In this document: one piece after another, positions 22,396 through 35,076 of the stretch
How the letters are laid out: the number at the start of each line of letters is the position of its first letter
How positions within the stretch are numbered: the stretch's first letter is position 1
From: Stenopsyche tienmushanensis
Lineage: Eukaryota; Arthropoda; Insecta; Trichoptera; Stenopsychidae
NCBI GenBank assembly: GCA_008973525.1
Contig: WACJ01000114.1
Coordinates: 62,001-126,000, forward strand
Reading direction: 5' to 3'
DNA: 64,000 nt
Made by a program: the position numbers and the translations under genes
The notes under the pieces: generated by a model
Database searches by the model: none
The model's input: only the letters and a program-made list of their open reading frames with translations
What the model was told of the DNA's origin: nothing

Positions 22396-25300
22396 ATCTT
22401 CAAAAAACCCTTAATTCCATTTTGGAGGCAGAAAAAGGTACAGGCGTCCATTTGTTATAAAAAAAATCCATATTTAAAACTTACACATTTTCGATTGTAT
22501 TGTAGGTGATAATAGGAGAAAGAAACGTACATGATTATCTCAATAAGAAGTACAAAATTCTCTTTTTCAAACAAAGGTACCCTCTCCGATTAATCACACC
22601 AAGGATGGTCAATTACACCGTGCAAGATTTCAAGAAATTTTACTCGCCATCCAAGGTATATATTTTTGCGACTTTTCAAAAACGAAAGCCTTTTGAGATT
22701 GCATAAAAATATGAATCTTCTACGTATTGTTGTAATATCGAACGACAGCGAATAATAATGTATCGCGATAAACTCACACAAGAAAGGTCAAACGATATTT
22801 TATAATAACTATGTATATCTATAATATTATAATAAATATATGCAGCGTGATTTAATTATGTGGCGCATTATTATAGCTTGAGGTCTACCATGGCAAACCG
22901 AAATACATGATGATTGGCAACTTGTAATTTAACCTATTGATCGCCGTGCGTGCATTGGTCAAAATCGAAATTAATTTCGGTTTCTTAACAGCGACATTTA
23001 AAATAATTTCTAACCCCAAAATAATCGAAAAATGTAAATTTAATTTCCTTAGTTTAAGATATACATTAGAACCTCAACTATCCGGATTATTTGATGATGA
23101 AAGTAGTCCAGATAACGAAAATCCGTACAATCGAAAATAATTATTAATGACAGTGAAAGTATGAATAACTTTATTTGTCTTGATTGACATAAACATACAC
23201 ATATGATAAATTATTTTGGCTTTAAGCTAGATCTTCTCTTAGAAGCGATTGCGAATATTCTTCGATATATAAATCCTGAATTACACTCTTCTTGGTTCTG
23301 AAGCCATTTCATGGTGCATTTATGGGCAGATATTTCTTTAATTATTTCCTCATCATTCAAAATTTGAAATCCAGGATCATTTACATCGCAATTTAACCAC
23401 TCGGTTACATCTTCTTCATCACATTCAGCACATATTGAAATTTATGCAATTGCTTCCGCAATGTCTCTTTGAATTTTTTAATGTTGACACATCTAAAAAA
23501 TTCCAACTATCTACTGCGATTTAGCAAAAATCTTTTAAATTTATTTTCTTGTAGAAGCTGATAACTGTTTCTTCATTATTTTCGTATGTTAGCAAATATC
23601 GTTGCAGCATCTGATTTCTATATAAATGTTTGAACGTTTCTATTACACCCTGATTCATCCTGCTTTTTTCTGATATTGGCTGCCCAGTTGATCAGATTAT
23701 AGTATTTCCAACAAAGAAAGAAAGAGTTTCGAACTAAAAAATAAACAAATTCTCAAACACATAAGGAATATGATTGAATCAAACAAAATAGATCAAAAAA
23801 GTTGTCGAAGAGTCCGTAATGAAACCCGAATCGGTCATAGACTATACAAGAAATATGTATTAATACGTTGTCGACAGAAGTGATAGCATCATATATTTTA
23901 TAAAGTCTATCCGAAAAACCATCAAATGCTACAAAAAAGCTATTTTTTCATCTCTTCGATTTATTATTGGGTAGCAACCCTAATTAAAATCAAATGTTGA
24001 TTTTTTGTGCGAATTATTAGGTTGTCCCATAAGTTTCTTTCGTTTTCATATTAAGAAAATATAAACAATAATTTGTATTACAACAAAATTTATTTAATAA
24101 TATATGATCCATTCTGTTCTATTACCATTATCCATCTATCCGGAAGCCTCATAATGCCTTCTTGCCAAAATTTCCCAGATTGGCAAAATATTGATCAAGG
24201 TACATTTTTATATCATTTTTTGAATTAAAATTTTTACCACGTAAAGAATTTTTCAATGAAAGAAATAAATAATAATCTGAATGGAGCAATGTCCGGAGAC
24301 TATGGAGGATGAGGTAAAACATCGCAGTCAAATGATAATAATTTATTTCTGACGAGCAAAGACACATGAGGCCTAGCGTTATCGTGATGAAAAACAAGGC
24401 CTCGTCTGTTCGCTAATTCTGGCCGTTTTCTGGGAATTGCATCTTTTAGATTGTCTAGTTGGAAACAATATTATGTTGAATTGATCGTTTCACTTTGCTG
24501 AAGTAGCTCATAATAAACTACCCCCTTCCACCAAATGCATAGCAAAACTTTTTTTAGATGTAGGCCAGGTTTAGTTACAGTTAGAGCTTCTGTACCCTTG
24601 GTCCAAGACCGTTTACGTTGGATATTCTCATAGAGTATCCAAATTTCATCTCCATTGACAAGTTCTTTCAAAAAAGGTTGGCTATTATGTCGTCGGAGAA
24701 GAAGGTCGCATGTTGAAATACGCTGAAGTTTATCTGAGTCAGTCAGTTCATGAGGAAGCCACACGTCTGAACAATTGATGTTGTCCAATTTTGTCAGATG
24801 ATTATGGACGGATGTTCGTGGAATTTCTAACTTGTTAACTATTTCGCGAACAGTATGTCGCGGGTTTTCTTCAACCATGGCTATGATGAACATAATAAAT
24901 AAAACATCGCGATTAATTATTAAGCACTTGCAAGGCAAATAATAATCATTATAGGAATCATTGTTATTCAAAAGGCGATCCATTCCCTGAATCTCAAAAA
25001 TTCAGACACTATTTTCGGATTTTTTAAATATTTTAATTAACTAGATTGAGAGAATCGGCGCTTGATATTATATTTTCAGTTGATATCTAAGCTATTCATC
25101 GATCTGGTTCCTTGAAAGTTTCTAAGAAAATATTATCGTGAACGCTAATGAAACTGTTATAAGTCATATTTTGAAATGGAACGACACCATAGATAATACA
25201 GCCACTATATTTAAAAATGAATAAATCGTCATATTTAGTATGAGACTTTATCAATTTTAAATTTACTCAATAAGAGTTTTAACCCAAAGAGTCAATGCTT

Positions 25301-25538
25301 AATACGTTACGATCTGAATATTTGATAATTGAATACATATTTTATAAAGTTTAAATGCTAAGGGTATGAATCGTTTTTTGTTATTTTTTTTCAGTCTGAA
25401 AACCGAATCAAATTATGTAATTTGTGTTGCTGGCCCGTACCAGAAAAAAGGTGCAAGAAGAACGAAGTGTTTTGTAACAATTGCGAAATTAAATACGGTA
25501 TTTCAGAATACGGTGGACATGGCATCCAAGAATGTTAA
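22396..25538 (+). CDS. CxxC-WP family gene 2 (exons B, C, D; first exon not found)
   Basis: Exon B 22396-22437 encodes IFKKPLIPFWRQKK. Exon C 22506-22655 encodes 50 codons opening VIIGERNVHDYLNKKYK, then the family's PLRLITPRMVNYTV block. Exon D 25395-25538 encodes CNLCCWPVPEKRC and, with 15 residues between the Cys pairs, CNNCEIKYG, ending in TAA. Introns have GT-AG ends and phase 0. Three extra cysteines in exon D and WPV instead of WPR make this the most diverged readable copy. An AATAAA lies at 25555-25560, 17 bp past the stop. The C-D intron holds pogo and mariner relics. I found no first exon in the 3.7 kb upstream, so the copy is either incomplete or starts far away. Confidence 0.6.
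23062..23705 (-). pseudogene. pogo/Tigger-like transposon relic in intron of gene 2
   Basis: The left end TACATTAGAACCTCAACTAT, followed by TCCGGAT repeats, matches the termini of the pogo-type element at 42537-44662. On the - strand I read DPGFQILNDEEII and CTMKWLQNQEECNSG, typical of Tigger-type transposases. Multiple stops and frameshifts are present, and the right terminal repeat was not found. Confidence 0.65.
24017..25010 (-). pseudogene. mariner transposase relic in intron of gene 2
   Basis: A terminal-repeat-like end TTAGGTTGTCCCATAAGTTT starts at 24017. On the - strand I read TVREIVNKLEIPRTSVHNHL (helix-turn-helix), VWLPHELTDSDKLQRIS (linker), LVNGDEIWILYEN (first catalytic Asp), LHLKKVLLCIWWKGVVYYEL and, after frame breaks, HSDYYLFLSLKNSLRGKNFN and LPDRW. 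This order matches mariner transposases of the DD34D class. The segment with the second Asp is lost. The distal terminal repeat is not clear. Confidence 0.85.
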
Positions 25539-26099
25539 GCATTATTTAATTGTGAATAAAATTGTATTGTTCTTTGATTATTTTGTTTTAATTGGTTATC
25601 CATACATCAATTATATATTGTCATCTTTTAGACTACAAGCAAAAATTTCTATATGATGTGGAAGATGTACCGAGTGTTTAAATTACGATGCAAATGAAAG
25701 ATTTGCGAGGGGGGAGATATTTGTTCTACATATTCTGAAGCTTTTCAGTGTTTAGATGTCACCATAATATGGCTTAAGTACCAAGAAGAGTGTAATTCAG
25801 GAGAGCTTATATAATATATCTTGTCCTGTCCCAAAAGCAGTGTTAATGTGTTCAGGAGTATACGGCTAATGGTATTGATCTAATTTACCTCTCAAATTAC
25901 AAAACGTGCATACCCGTTTTCTAACGTAATTAAAATTATATAAACATGACGTCAATCTTAAAATCTCAAATATATTATATAATTTATGTTGTACAGGCGA
26001 TAATTGGCAAAAACATACAAAAATGTTTGAAATTGTATATTAAATCACGTTTTCCGTCGACAATCTCATTACAAAAAAAGGTTCCTAAATTATAGCTTT

Positions 26100-27755
26100 G
26101 TATGTACATTTCAGATTTCAATGTTTTATCTTAAATTTCTAATGTGAGCATAATCATATAAAATGTTTATTCCAAATTGGTACATATGCAACTTTGTTCC
26201 CCGTCTTATCGGAGATAACTTCTACTTTCATATCTATATTTGTGGCTGTAATCATTTTCAATATATTAAAAAAAATATCATTAAATTCAATCTTCAGTTC
26301 ACGAAACATATTCACTACCGACAATAAGTATTCAAAGGCTTAGTACTTCGCGAAAAAACTTAATAGACCTCATCGAAAAAATATTTACATTATTAAACTT
26401 ACCATCTTAATCTTGTAATATTAACATTCAAATGATAATACAAATTGGCTTTATAAAAACGATATGGTACTTTCATCAAAGCTGAATTTGGAAAATATTA
26501 CTGAAATGCATATTTTAAGAATTATTTGTAATAATTTAATTAAACAACTACTTGATAATTATCTTCAGTATTTTTATATTAATCCAAAGCATATTGGTAC
26601 AAGTAGATGAGTCCTTTTTCTCTTTTCAATCTCATCCCACAATAGTTCTATTGTGTGATCTACTGAGAAATGTTGAAGAAGAACTAGACAATCCCCAATG
26701 AATGTTATCTCTACCAACTTCATCGCGTGAACGAAGCAATTCAGCGGAAAGGGCCAATTGACATTATATTTATAATTATTCCTGCGAGGTTGATTATTTC
26801 TCATTTTGTTGTTTTAATATTGTAAGTAAACTTAACGGTAGTCGCAATTTGACGAAAGAAAAATGCTGAAATAGATTTTGAGACCTGTTAATAAATATTA
26901 TATAAAGTCCTATAGCTGCTATATATTAATAAATATTACGCGTACTTAATATTGCAATGCTTTGAAAGTTGCAATACTTCAATCAAGTTCCCGTACTACA
27001 ACTTAGCTACGTCTTTTTTTTTTCTTGGCAGGGGAAAATCTTTATAAAGATGGTTAAAAGCCACGGTAGTGTGAGATTCCTACCTACAAAAACTCCCACC
27101 CCTTTTTCTCCACCGACCTTCTTGGAAACCGCTTTCGCATGGCTTCAAGAGGGTGCGTTAATTTTCTACGAACTGGTGTTCGGTCTTGTAGTTCGTTCAA
27201 CTTTTTCTTTTTCTCGCATGACCTCATTAGCAAAACTCCCCCACGCCTCCCACTTTCCTTTGATTTTGATCATTATGGTGACCATGTTGGATATTGTTGG
27301 GGTATCAAATTTACATAGGTAAGTACCGAAGCGCCCCAATGTCTCGTCAGTATCTGAGTTAGGTGATAGGTGAGCTTTTCGTGTTTACGTGAGATATATT
27401 TTTGTATCGCTGGGATTGATTGGTATGTTCACCTTCCCTTGGTTACGGTTTCCTAGCGATTCTGCCATTGTTGGATTTATTCTTCCCGGGCTTCCTTTAT
27501 TCATGTTTTTCTTTTATCTGCGCTTCGTTTGTTGATGTACTTGCAAAGGCGACGAATTTTGTATCCTCGAGAACCTTGGCCACCTTGTATCGAAAATAAA
27601 CGTCGTGTTTTTAACAAGAATTAACGTAAAATACTTGTATACTAAAAAGCAGCTTTGTAGATTTTAATTTAATATCAGTATGTACAATTATTCAATTTTT
27701 TTATTAATGTCCATAACTTTGAAAGCTTGGTAGGCTGAAACTTTCCTAATTTTCT
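26100..27755. other. Intron-like and repeat sequence without supported gene
   Basis: Blocks near 26940-27000 and 27590 recur in inverted orientation at 58260-58340 and 12550 (family P material: CGATACAAGGTGGC, AAGTTCCCGTACTAC). A + strand frame at 26969-27322 ends at a GTAAGT but has no recognisable protein and overlaps this repeat. Confidence 0.4.
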
Positions 27756-27960
27756 TTGTATAAACACTGGTTGAAACAAAAATTAGCTGTTAATAAATGG
27801 GTGCAAAATTTCAATCGCTGCCTCCCGTACTGTGGTCAAGTGATCCTTATTCACGACAATGCACACCCACATAGTCATCTTGACATAGCCGTCAAGATGG
27901 CTAAAAATAATCTCAAGATTCTATCCAAACCTTGCATCAAAAGATTATCATCTTTTCCGC
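27756..27960 (+). pseudogene. Tc1/mariner-type transposase fragment
   Basis: The translation contains VILIHDNAHPHSHLDIAVKM, the block around the second catalytic Asp of Tc1/mariner transposases (normally a HDNA-P-H pattern), followed by KNNLKIL. It is preceded by family P end-like sequence CTGCCTCCCGTACTG at about 27819-27833. The rest of the transposase is absent. Confidence 0.55.
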
Positions 27961-28226
27961 TCCACGTCGAACCAAATAAAGGGCGTAATCATTGAAGATG
28001 AATCGCAATTCTTTAACATAAAATAAGAAGATTTTTGGCGAAATAGCATAAATTTGGTCGTTAGATGGGAACAGATCATAAATAATGATGAATAATGTAT
28101 TAATATTATTGATTTATTTATTATTATAATTATTGCTGTCTTCAATTAATCTTTAAAGCAAAAAAACGCAGGAATTTATTATACAATCCAATATAATTTT
28201 AAAATAATGATAATTTCACTCCTCAT

Positions 28227-29209
28227 TAGGGAATCCAATCCCGGGATCCCGGACAGTTTTAGGTACTTAAGAATCCCGGGATTAGAAAACGTAATCCCGG
28301 GATTGAAATTTTTATCTAACAGAAATCGTACACCTCACCAACACGATGAAGGCTACTAAATCGAGACATTCCCAACGAAATCTGGACGCTTGGAAACAGT
28401 GGCGTAATTACTAATCGGCGAAATTAGGCGACGCATAGGAGCAGTGACTGTCTAATCTATGTATACATATATAGCGTACATGTATGTTTTTCAAATTGTT
28501 ATAGTAACTTTTCCCTACCGGTGATGTATTTACTACACCTCGACGAATAATGGGAATATCGATATGAAATATAATAGATACGGGGTTCAGAATTTTTGTA
28601 TTCCTCCTTAATATATTTACGAATCACATCAAAGTATTATAGTACATAAGTATTCATCTGCAGCGACGGAAATAAATAATTTGTCGGGAAATCGGGAATT
28701 TTGCGATTTTTAGTCCGTGTCTCAGCAGAAAAGAATTTTATCAGTCACATTGATGGTGTTATGCGAAAATGAGGGCTCACACGATCATCAACTCGAACTA
28801 GCATTTAAATATCTGATGACGATACCTCCAACGAGTGTGGAAGCTGAGCGTGCATTTTCAGCAGCAAGTTGTCTGACTTCCAAAATCAGATCCAGACTAA
28901 ATGACGAAACACTAATGTTTAATGTTAATGTTACTTCGGGCATATTTTCAAAATAAGATTTGATTTTTTTAGTATTTTGTTTATCTATTTTTGAATTGTA
29001 TTTTTATCTTTTCTTAAATAAATAAAATTCTTTGGCCTTCAAGTGATTTTTTATATTGAACAAATGGACTTATTAGTAATTTTTGATCAAATTCATCAAG
29101 GTAATTTCTTAAAATATTGAAAATCCCAATCCCGGTATCCCGGGACTGGTCCCGGGATTGTCTAATGAAATCCCGGGATCGAAATTTTGGCTCGGGATTG
29201 GATTCCCTA
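28227..29209 (+). mobile_element. hAT non-autonomous element, copy 2
   Basis: The ends are inverted, TAGGGAATCCAATCCCGGGA and CGGGATTGGATTCCCTA. Flanking octamers CTCCTCAT (28219-28226) and CTCCTTAT (29210-29217) differ at one base, fitting an 8-bp hAT target duplication. At 28780-28955 the + strand frame reads ELAFKYLMTIPPTSVEAERA, FSAASCLTSKIRSRLNDETL, the C-terminal dimerisation domain of hAT transposases. The rest of the transposase is gone. Confidence 0.9.
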
Positions 29210-30359
29210 CTCCTTATTCATATATCTCCTCCAACTTAAAAATCTTTTTCCAATTTGAACTTATGTGGAAGGCAATGGGCAGTGGTGTAGTGGGGCGGGG
29301 GCGCGTGGGGTCGGCGCTCCAACACTTTTTTCTAGACGATTTGGAAATTTTGCACAGTATAAATTGTACAATTTTTTAATTTATCTTAACGTAAGTATTA
29401 TAAAATTATTTTTGTAACTATGTATTGGAAAACGTTTTATTGGAAACTTTGTGCGAAAATTGGATCACTGCGGGTAGGAGAGGGGGTATGAAAATATGAT
29501 AATTAGTCAGCGCTCCCATACTTTTTTTGTTTAGCACTATACCACTGGCAATGGGAGAACACTACATGAAAAATAATTCGATTAGAAAAGTTTTGAACTT
29601 TAGACCATAATCCAGAATAAACTACAGGTATCATATTTTGCATGCAGAACTGTTGGTAGCAATGTTGGTGTTATGCAAATTAATTTACATTAATTTGCAT
29701 ATATATTGAAACTTTTTCTTCGAGAATATCGATCACTTTGGACCCAATAAAATCTCAATCGGTTTATAATTCACACTAAAACAACATTATTATTATTTTG
29801 AATTAAGATGCATAATTATTATCTATTTCTAGAACAAACACCGAATAGAAGTGTGCATAAGATGTCAGTGGCCCAGGACCAGAAATATTATTAATTACCT
29901 ACCGAACTACCTTTGAGACAAATGTGTAGATCCTTGTACTAATTGTAGTTCCGAAGAATTAAATACTAAATAAATAAAGGATTTTCTAAATATGTTCTAA
30001 ACAAACAACTATATCACTTAGATCATATTTCAACAATATACTATTGGCCTTAATATTTAAAACATATATTGAATATTTTCAAAACTATTTATTTATTTCT
30101 AGATTTATAAATTATTATTATTTAGATTTTATTATAAATGTATTTATTATTTATTTAAGGAGAAATTTAGTGACTATTTATCCATTTTAAAAGAGGCTCA
30201 CATCCATGCTCAATAAATAGAGTATGACTGAATTTTTGAGGATCTATCGATCTTACAAATAATAGAAAATCAATGCATCCTTAATATTCCGTATGCAGAT
30301 TGACTCACAAATCTTAAATAAATTATAAATGATTAGTAACACGTTACTCAATAATTTCA

Positions 30360-30690
30360 TATGCACGATCAACATTTTTTATTTATTTCAATTGTAGTTG
30401 TCTGAAGTAGCATTTTCTCTTTCATTTTTACAAAAGCGGCTCTTTTCCTTCGATTAGAATTTCTTTTGTAGGCACTTCTGTCGTGTAAATTAATTATTTT
30501 GGTGGCCCTATTCCGTGGCTTGCACGGTCTCCAGATCTGATACCTTTTATCTCGATTTCTTTGTCGAGGGATGTGCAAAAAAATGTGACAACCCTGACAC
30601 TTAGGATACAGGGCCTATGTGTGTGAAACGTAGCTAAAGATCCCCCTAAACCGCAAAAAAAAAATTGTCGGTCCATGTGCAAAACATCCT
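30360..30690 (+). pseudogene. Family P transposase remnant
   Basis: Colinear with 12340-12520: both contain TTCTTTTGTAGGCACTTCTG or a close variant and GTCGTGTAAATTAATT. The + strand reads GPIPWLARSPDLIPF, the catalytic third-residue region of a Tc1/mariner-superfamily transposase (RSPDLTPLDFFLW), with frame breaks. No terminal repeats are visible. Confidence 0.55.
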
Positions 30691-30723
30691 GTATAGTTGA
30701 CGTCATTATTCCCATCCCACTCA

Positions 30724-31010
30724 TCCACTGTATTTTCCGAATCTGGATCCCAGCGATTACTATTTGTTTATAGACCTGAAAAGAATGCTACAACAAAAGA
30801 AATTTGGCTCCAATGAATAAGTAGTTGCTCAAACTGAAGCCTATTTTGAAGTCAAAAATAAACCATTCAACAAAAAGGGCATTGAAATTTAAAAAAAACG
30901 TCGGAATAAATGTATCACTCTTGAAGTAGACTATGTCGATGAATACAGTCGTTGTTTTATTTTTGGTTTATTAAAAAAGTTTTTGGTTTATTAGTCATCC
31001 TACAAACTTA
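30724..31010 (+). pseudogene. mariner transposase C-terminal fragment
   Basis: The + strand reads FPNLDPSDYYLFIDLKRML and QQKKFGSNE, then (after an in-frame stop) VVAQTEAYFEVKNKPFNKKG and NKCITLEVDYVDE. This is the same C-terminal block as the relic at 9870-10440 but on the opposite strand and without the upstream part. Confidence 0.8.
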
Positions 31011-32292
31011 TTGAGCGATGTGTTGTAGTAAAATAACTTGAATCCAAAATTCAACATTATCTTTTTAAACCTCAATGACGACTCTGTAGAATATTTTATG
31101 GAATTTATTCAATCGTATTAAGATGTTTTCTCTTTTGTTCTCCAAATCAAGAATAATTAAATTTAGAATTATTATAACGCTAATTATGTATAATATCGCA
31201 ATGAGTTATTGATGTGTAAATATTCTATATATCAAGCCTAGATTGACAATCAATTCAAAATGATTATTGAATTTCGATTCGAGTTCAATCATGTTGAATA
31301 TCTAATAAAATTTACGCGACACAAATTAAGACATTAACCCTTTATTAAATACCACCGGCTTGTTAAACTCGACCCTCGAGGAAATATATCCGATAAACGA
31401 CAACTTGTTATTTTTTATTCAAGCACTCATTGGATTATTAATTAGGGCGTGAGCTACCTGGGAGCGATATCATATTCTGTGTATAAGGGTTGGGTGTGCT
31501 GTCGTGGGTCACAGGGAGTTACATCAGGGTTGATAACGGGGATGTTATTGGGGTAGGGAACCGTTCGAAAATATGTGCAACCCGTATGCGCATGAAACGT
31601 CCATAGAGCGATATTCAATTCAAAGTCGTCGTGTGACATGAAATTATTTCGACATAATTATTTTTCTACTATTAACAACGCATAAAAAATACAACAAAGC
31701 AGTGCATGCTAATATTTTTATACGGTCAATCAATCATGCAGAATGTCATTAATCAACATTCAAACCATTCCTTCGGTAGCATGAAAACATTAAATCCAAT
31801 TGAGTTACAATGACAATTTTACAGACAAATTAATCAAAAACCTCAAGTTCAATGACTATTAAATATTCTTCTTATTTCGCATGCCATAAAAAATATAATA
31901 CTGACACATTTCTGTCGGGAAGTCGTTCGCGCAAAACACAAGCAGTTATATAAATCGCCAATAATATAAACGCATAATATGCAAAAGTGCAAGTTTATAT
32001 TTATTTGGCTTTTCTGCCTTCGACAAATGTTTATTCTCGATTTTCGTGACCTATGCCGATCTTCATAAGAGGCGAAGTGTTCTCAAAATTTCAGACAGGA
32101 AAATTTCTGAAATGTATGTCAGAAAAATGATTTTCGTCCAAGAAATGTGGTGCGCACTTGAACTTTCACTTGCCAGAATGAAGACGAAATCCAATTTCTA
32201 TCTTTATACAAATACTTAATTTTAAATCATCGTACACTCAGATGCTATATTTGCATGACCGCCGCTTATCATCCGTATAAATCCACTTATCT
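31011..32292. other. AT-rich stretch without recognisable gene
   Basis: No supported gene. The - strand frame at 31454-31639 has no recognisable features. Confidence 0.45.
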
Positions 32293-32300
32293 GTCAGGAC

Positions 32301-33262
32301 TAGGGAATCCAATCCCGGGATCCCGAACAGTTTTAGGTACTTAAGAATCCCGGGACTAGAAAACGTAATCCCGAAAATACACCTCACCAACACGATGAAG
32401 GCTACTAAATCGAGAAATTTCCGACGAAATCTGGACGCTTCGAAACAGTGGCGTAATTACTAATTGGCGAACTTAGGCGACGCATAGGAGCAGTGACTGT
32501 CTAAACTATGTATACATATATAGCGTACATGTATGTTTTCAAATTGTTATATTTACCTTCCCCACCGGTGATGTATTTACTACACCTCGACTCTAATAAT
32601 GGGAATATCGATGTGAAATATAATAGATACGGTGTTCAGAATTTTTGTATTCTTCCGTAATATAATTATGAATCACATCAAAGTATTATAGTACATAAGT
32701 ATTCACCTGCAGCGACGGAAATAAATAATTTGTCGAGAAATCGGGAATTTTGCGATTTTTAGTCCGCGTCTCAGCAGAAAAGAATTTTATCAGTCACATT
32801 GATGGTGTTATACGAAAATGAGGGCTCACGCGATCATCAACTCGAACTAGCATTTAAATATCTGATGACGATACCTCCAACGAGTGTGGAAGCTCAGCGT
32901 GCATTTTCAGCAGCAAGTTGTCTGACTTCCAAAATCAGATCCAGACTAAATGACGAAATACTAATTTCTAATGTTAATGTTCGGGCATATTTTCAAAATA
33001 ATATTTGAATTTTTTAGTGTTTTATTTATCTATTTTTGAATTGTATTTTTATCTTTTCTTAAATAAATAAAATTCTTTGGCCTTCATGTGATTTTTTATA
33101 TTGAACAAATGGACTGATTAGTAATTTTCGGTCAAATTCATCAAGGTAATTTCTTAAAATATTGAAAATCCCAATCCCGGGATCCCGGGACTGGTCCCGG
33201 GATTGTCTAATGAAATCCCGAAATCCCGGGATCGAAATTTTGGCTCGGGATTGGATTCCCTA
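32301..33262 (+). mobile_element. hAT non-autonomous element, copy 3 (complete)
   Basis: It starts TAGGGAATCCAATCCCGGGA and ends CGGGATTGGATTCCCTA, flanked by identical octamers GTCAGGAC (32293-32300 and 33263-33270). Internally it retains the hAT dimerisation-domain remnant (YLMTIPPTSVEAQRAFSAAS). Compared with copy 2 it has small deletions, for example near 32375. The perfect target duplication makes it one of the younger insertions here. Confidence 0.92.
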
Positions 33263-33270
33263 GTCAGGAC

Positions 33271-35076
33271 CGTCGCAGCGTGTATGAAGCTTGTACATAA
33301 ATAAATAAACACTGTCAATAACAAACAATATTCGGTCATTTCTTCAAGCAAACATAAACAATACAAATAAAATAACTATATCTTTTACATATCATTATTA
33401 GTCGATACATTTGGGTTAACGATCCATACAATCGTACGATGTGCGCAAGATACTCTCTTTGTCTCTGTCTCTCTCCAAACTTTTTGTATAAAATAACTAT
33501 TATTGTTTGAATTAGGTATTTTAAAAAAATCAATAAATCTAGTGTTAATTAGATCTTATAATTATAGCTTTTTGATAACCACCACTAAATATTTTTCCCA
33601 CAAATAGGCGCCAGTCAATAAAAATGTTTTAATAACCAACCCGCACATAATGTGTTAATATCATATTCAATTAATAAGATAAATATTTTTTATAAATATG
33701 TTACGTCATGTTGCACTCAATCAAAATGTCTTTATGAACGTGGTATAATTTGCATTTTTCAAAACAGATTTATTTAGTCTAAATTATGGATTATCCGATA
33801 TGGGCTTGATTTTCGATTAAAAATTATATTGGGGGCATTCAAAGACTCCAAATGGCAATCCCTGATATCGATGAACCGTTAGTCAATGCGTTAAGGGCGA
33901 AAGAGAAAGTAATAGGGATGCACCTAATGTTTACACCCTTGGTTAGAAAAGGACAGACATACTCGAGACTTTGCGAGTGGATTCAAAACAGTCAGGCGCA
34001 TTCCATCACAGCAGTACATCATAGAACGTCACTTCGTCATCCTTCATCGCTTGATTGTTGTTGCACTGATCATCTATTGTTTTGTAAATCACTAAAGATG
34101 GTTCGATCCCGTGTGTTCGATTGCGGCCGAAGAGTCCCGAGCAGGGAAGTCAGGATGGCATTCCATATGGTTGGTAGTCGATTCTGTTCTTTGTTTCGTT
34201 TATCATTTTCTTCGACCCTATCCCAATACTTGAGGGTATATATTCTCGCGAAGATATACTTTTGCTAATTTATTGCGCTTGGATTGTCACAAACGTGTTG
34301 ACCTTTTCTATCACAATACAATTATATATATATATATTCGACAACATCTATAGAGGTTCACTTTTCGCGAACATTCAAGACGAACGTTCGCCCTAGACTC
34401 CATTGGCGCGCAAAAGCGAATTTGTTTTTCCATGAAAAATACAAATATTCAATAATAGATTGTTTGCTTTGTTAAAAAATATGTAATTCAATTCAATTTC
34501 GATTTTTTCGCATTTAAACTAACAAATTGTTTTTCAATGTATGATGGGCGAGAAAATTATTTATAATGAGTGAGGTTGATTGTTAAGATATATTTTTATG
34601 CAATGCTGTTCTAAACTTGCGATTGATTTTGTTAATGATTGCCAAACATTGCCAGCGCTTTTAATACATGTATCCTATATAACACTCAATTATTCAAGCG
34701 TTTTCATGCTTACCTCTCACTCGAAAAATTGTAGAAACTCTAATTATAACCCTGCTGCGATAAAAACCTATATATGAATACGCTTTTTAAGCTGTGGAAG
34801 TGTTTGTCGAAGCTCAAAGTCGAATATAGATATTCTGATTTGAAATAAGATTTAACCGAATTTCCATATCATACGCTGAAACTACATAGTGGTCAATAAA
34901 TATAACACTTTTAAAATTTTAATCATGATCTGGACATGTTCTTGCTTTTCATGGGCACTCGCCTCTCCAAACTATTTGTGGATTTTCTCTGCAATCAATC
35001 AAAGATTTTTAATATTATACTTGTTAAGGGACGTTTCTACCTTATTGGGCTTAAAAGAGATCGTATTAAATATAGA
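33271..35076. other. Unassigned stretch
   Basis: No supported gene. The + strand frame at 33852-34268 (138 codons) has no recognisable domain. A short TA dinucleotide run lies at about 34323-34339. The block near 33425-33480 repeats that at 13435. Confidence 0.4.

Larger units (their letters stand above)
25997..29916 (+). pseudogene. CxxC-WP family copy 3, pseudogene (exons C and D)
   Basis: A decayed exon C starts after TTGTACAG at 25997 and reads AIIGKNIQKCLKLYIKSRFP, then TISLQKK, then a TAG at 26093-26095. The usual MVxYAI block and donor are absent. A decayed exon D starts after TTTCTAG at 29833 and reads CIRCQWPRTRNIINYLPNYL. It then has TGA at 29914-29916 exactly where the third conserved Cys (TGC) stands in genes 4 to 6; DKC continues in frame after the stop. 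No exon A or B was found. The interval holds a complete hAT insertion (28227-29209) and other transposon remains. Exon D could instead be a dead alternative last exon of gene 2. Confidence 0.65.

Noticed and set aside
26969..27322. 117-codon + strand frame ending at a GTAAGT
   Set aside because: No recognisable domain, and the start lies in family P repeat material; the donor alone is not enough to call an exon.
33852..34268. 138-codon + strand frame
   Set aside because: No domain, no splice context, no family copy, and a composition typical of chance frames; not enough to call a gene.
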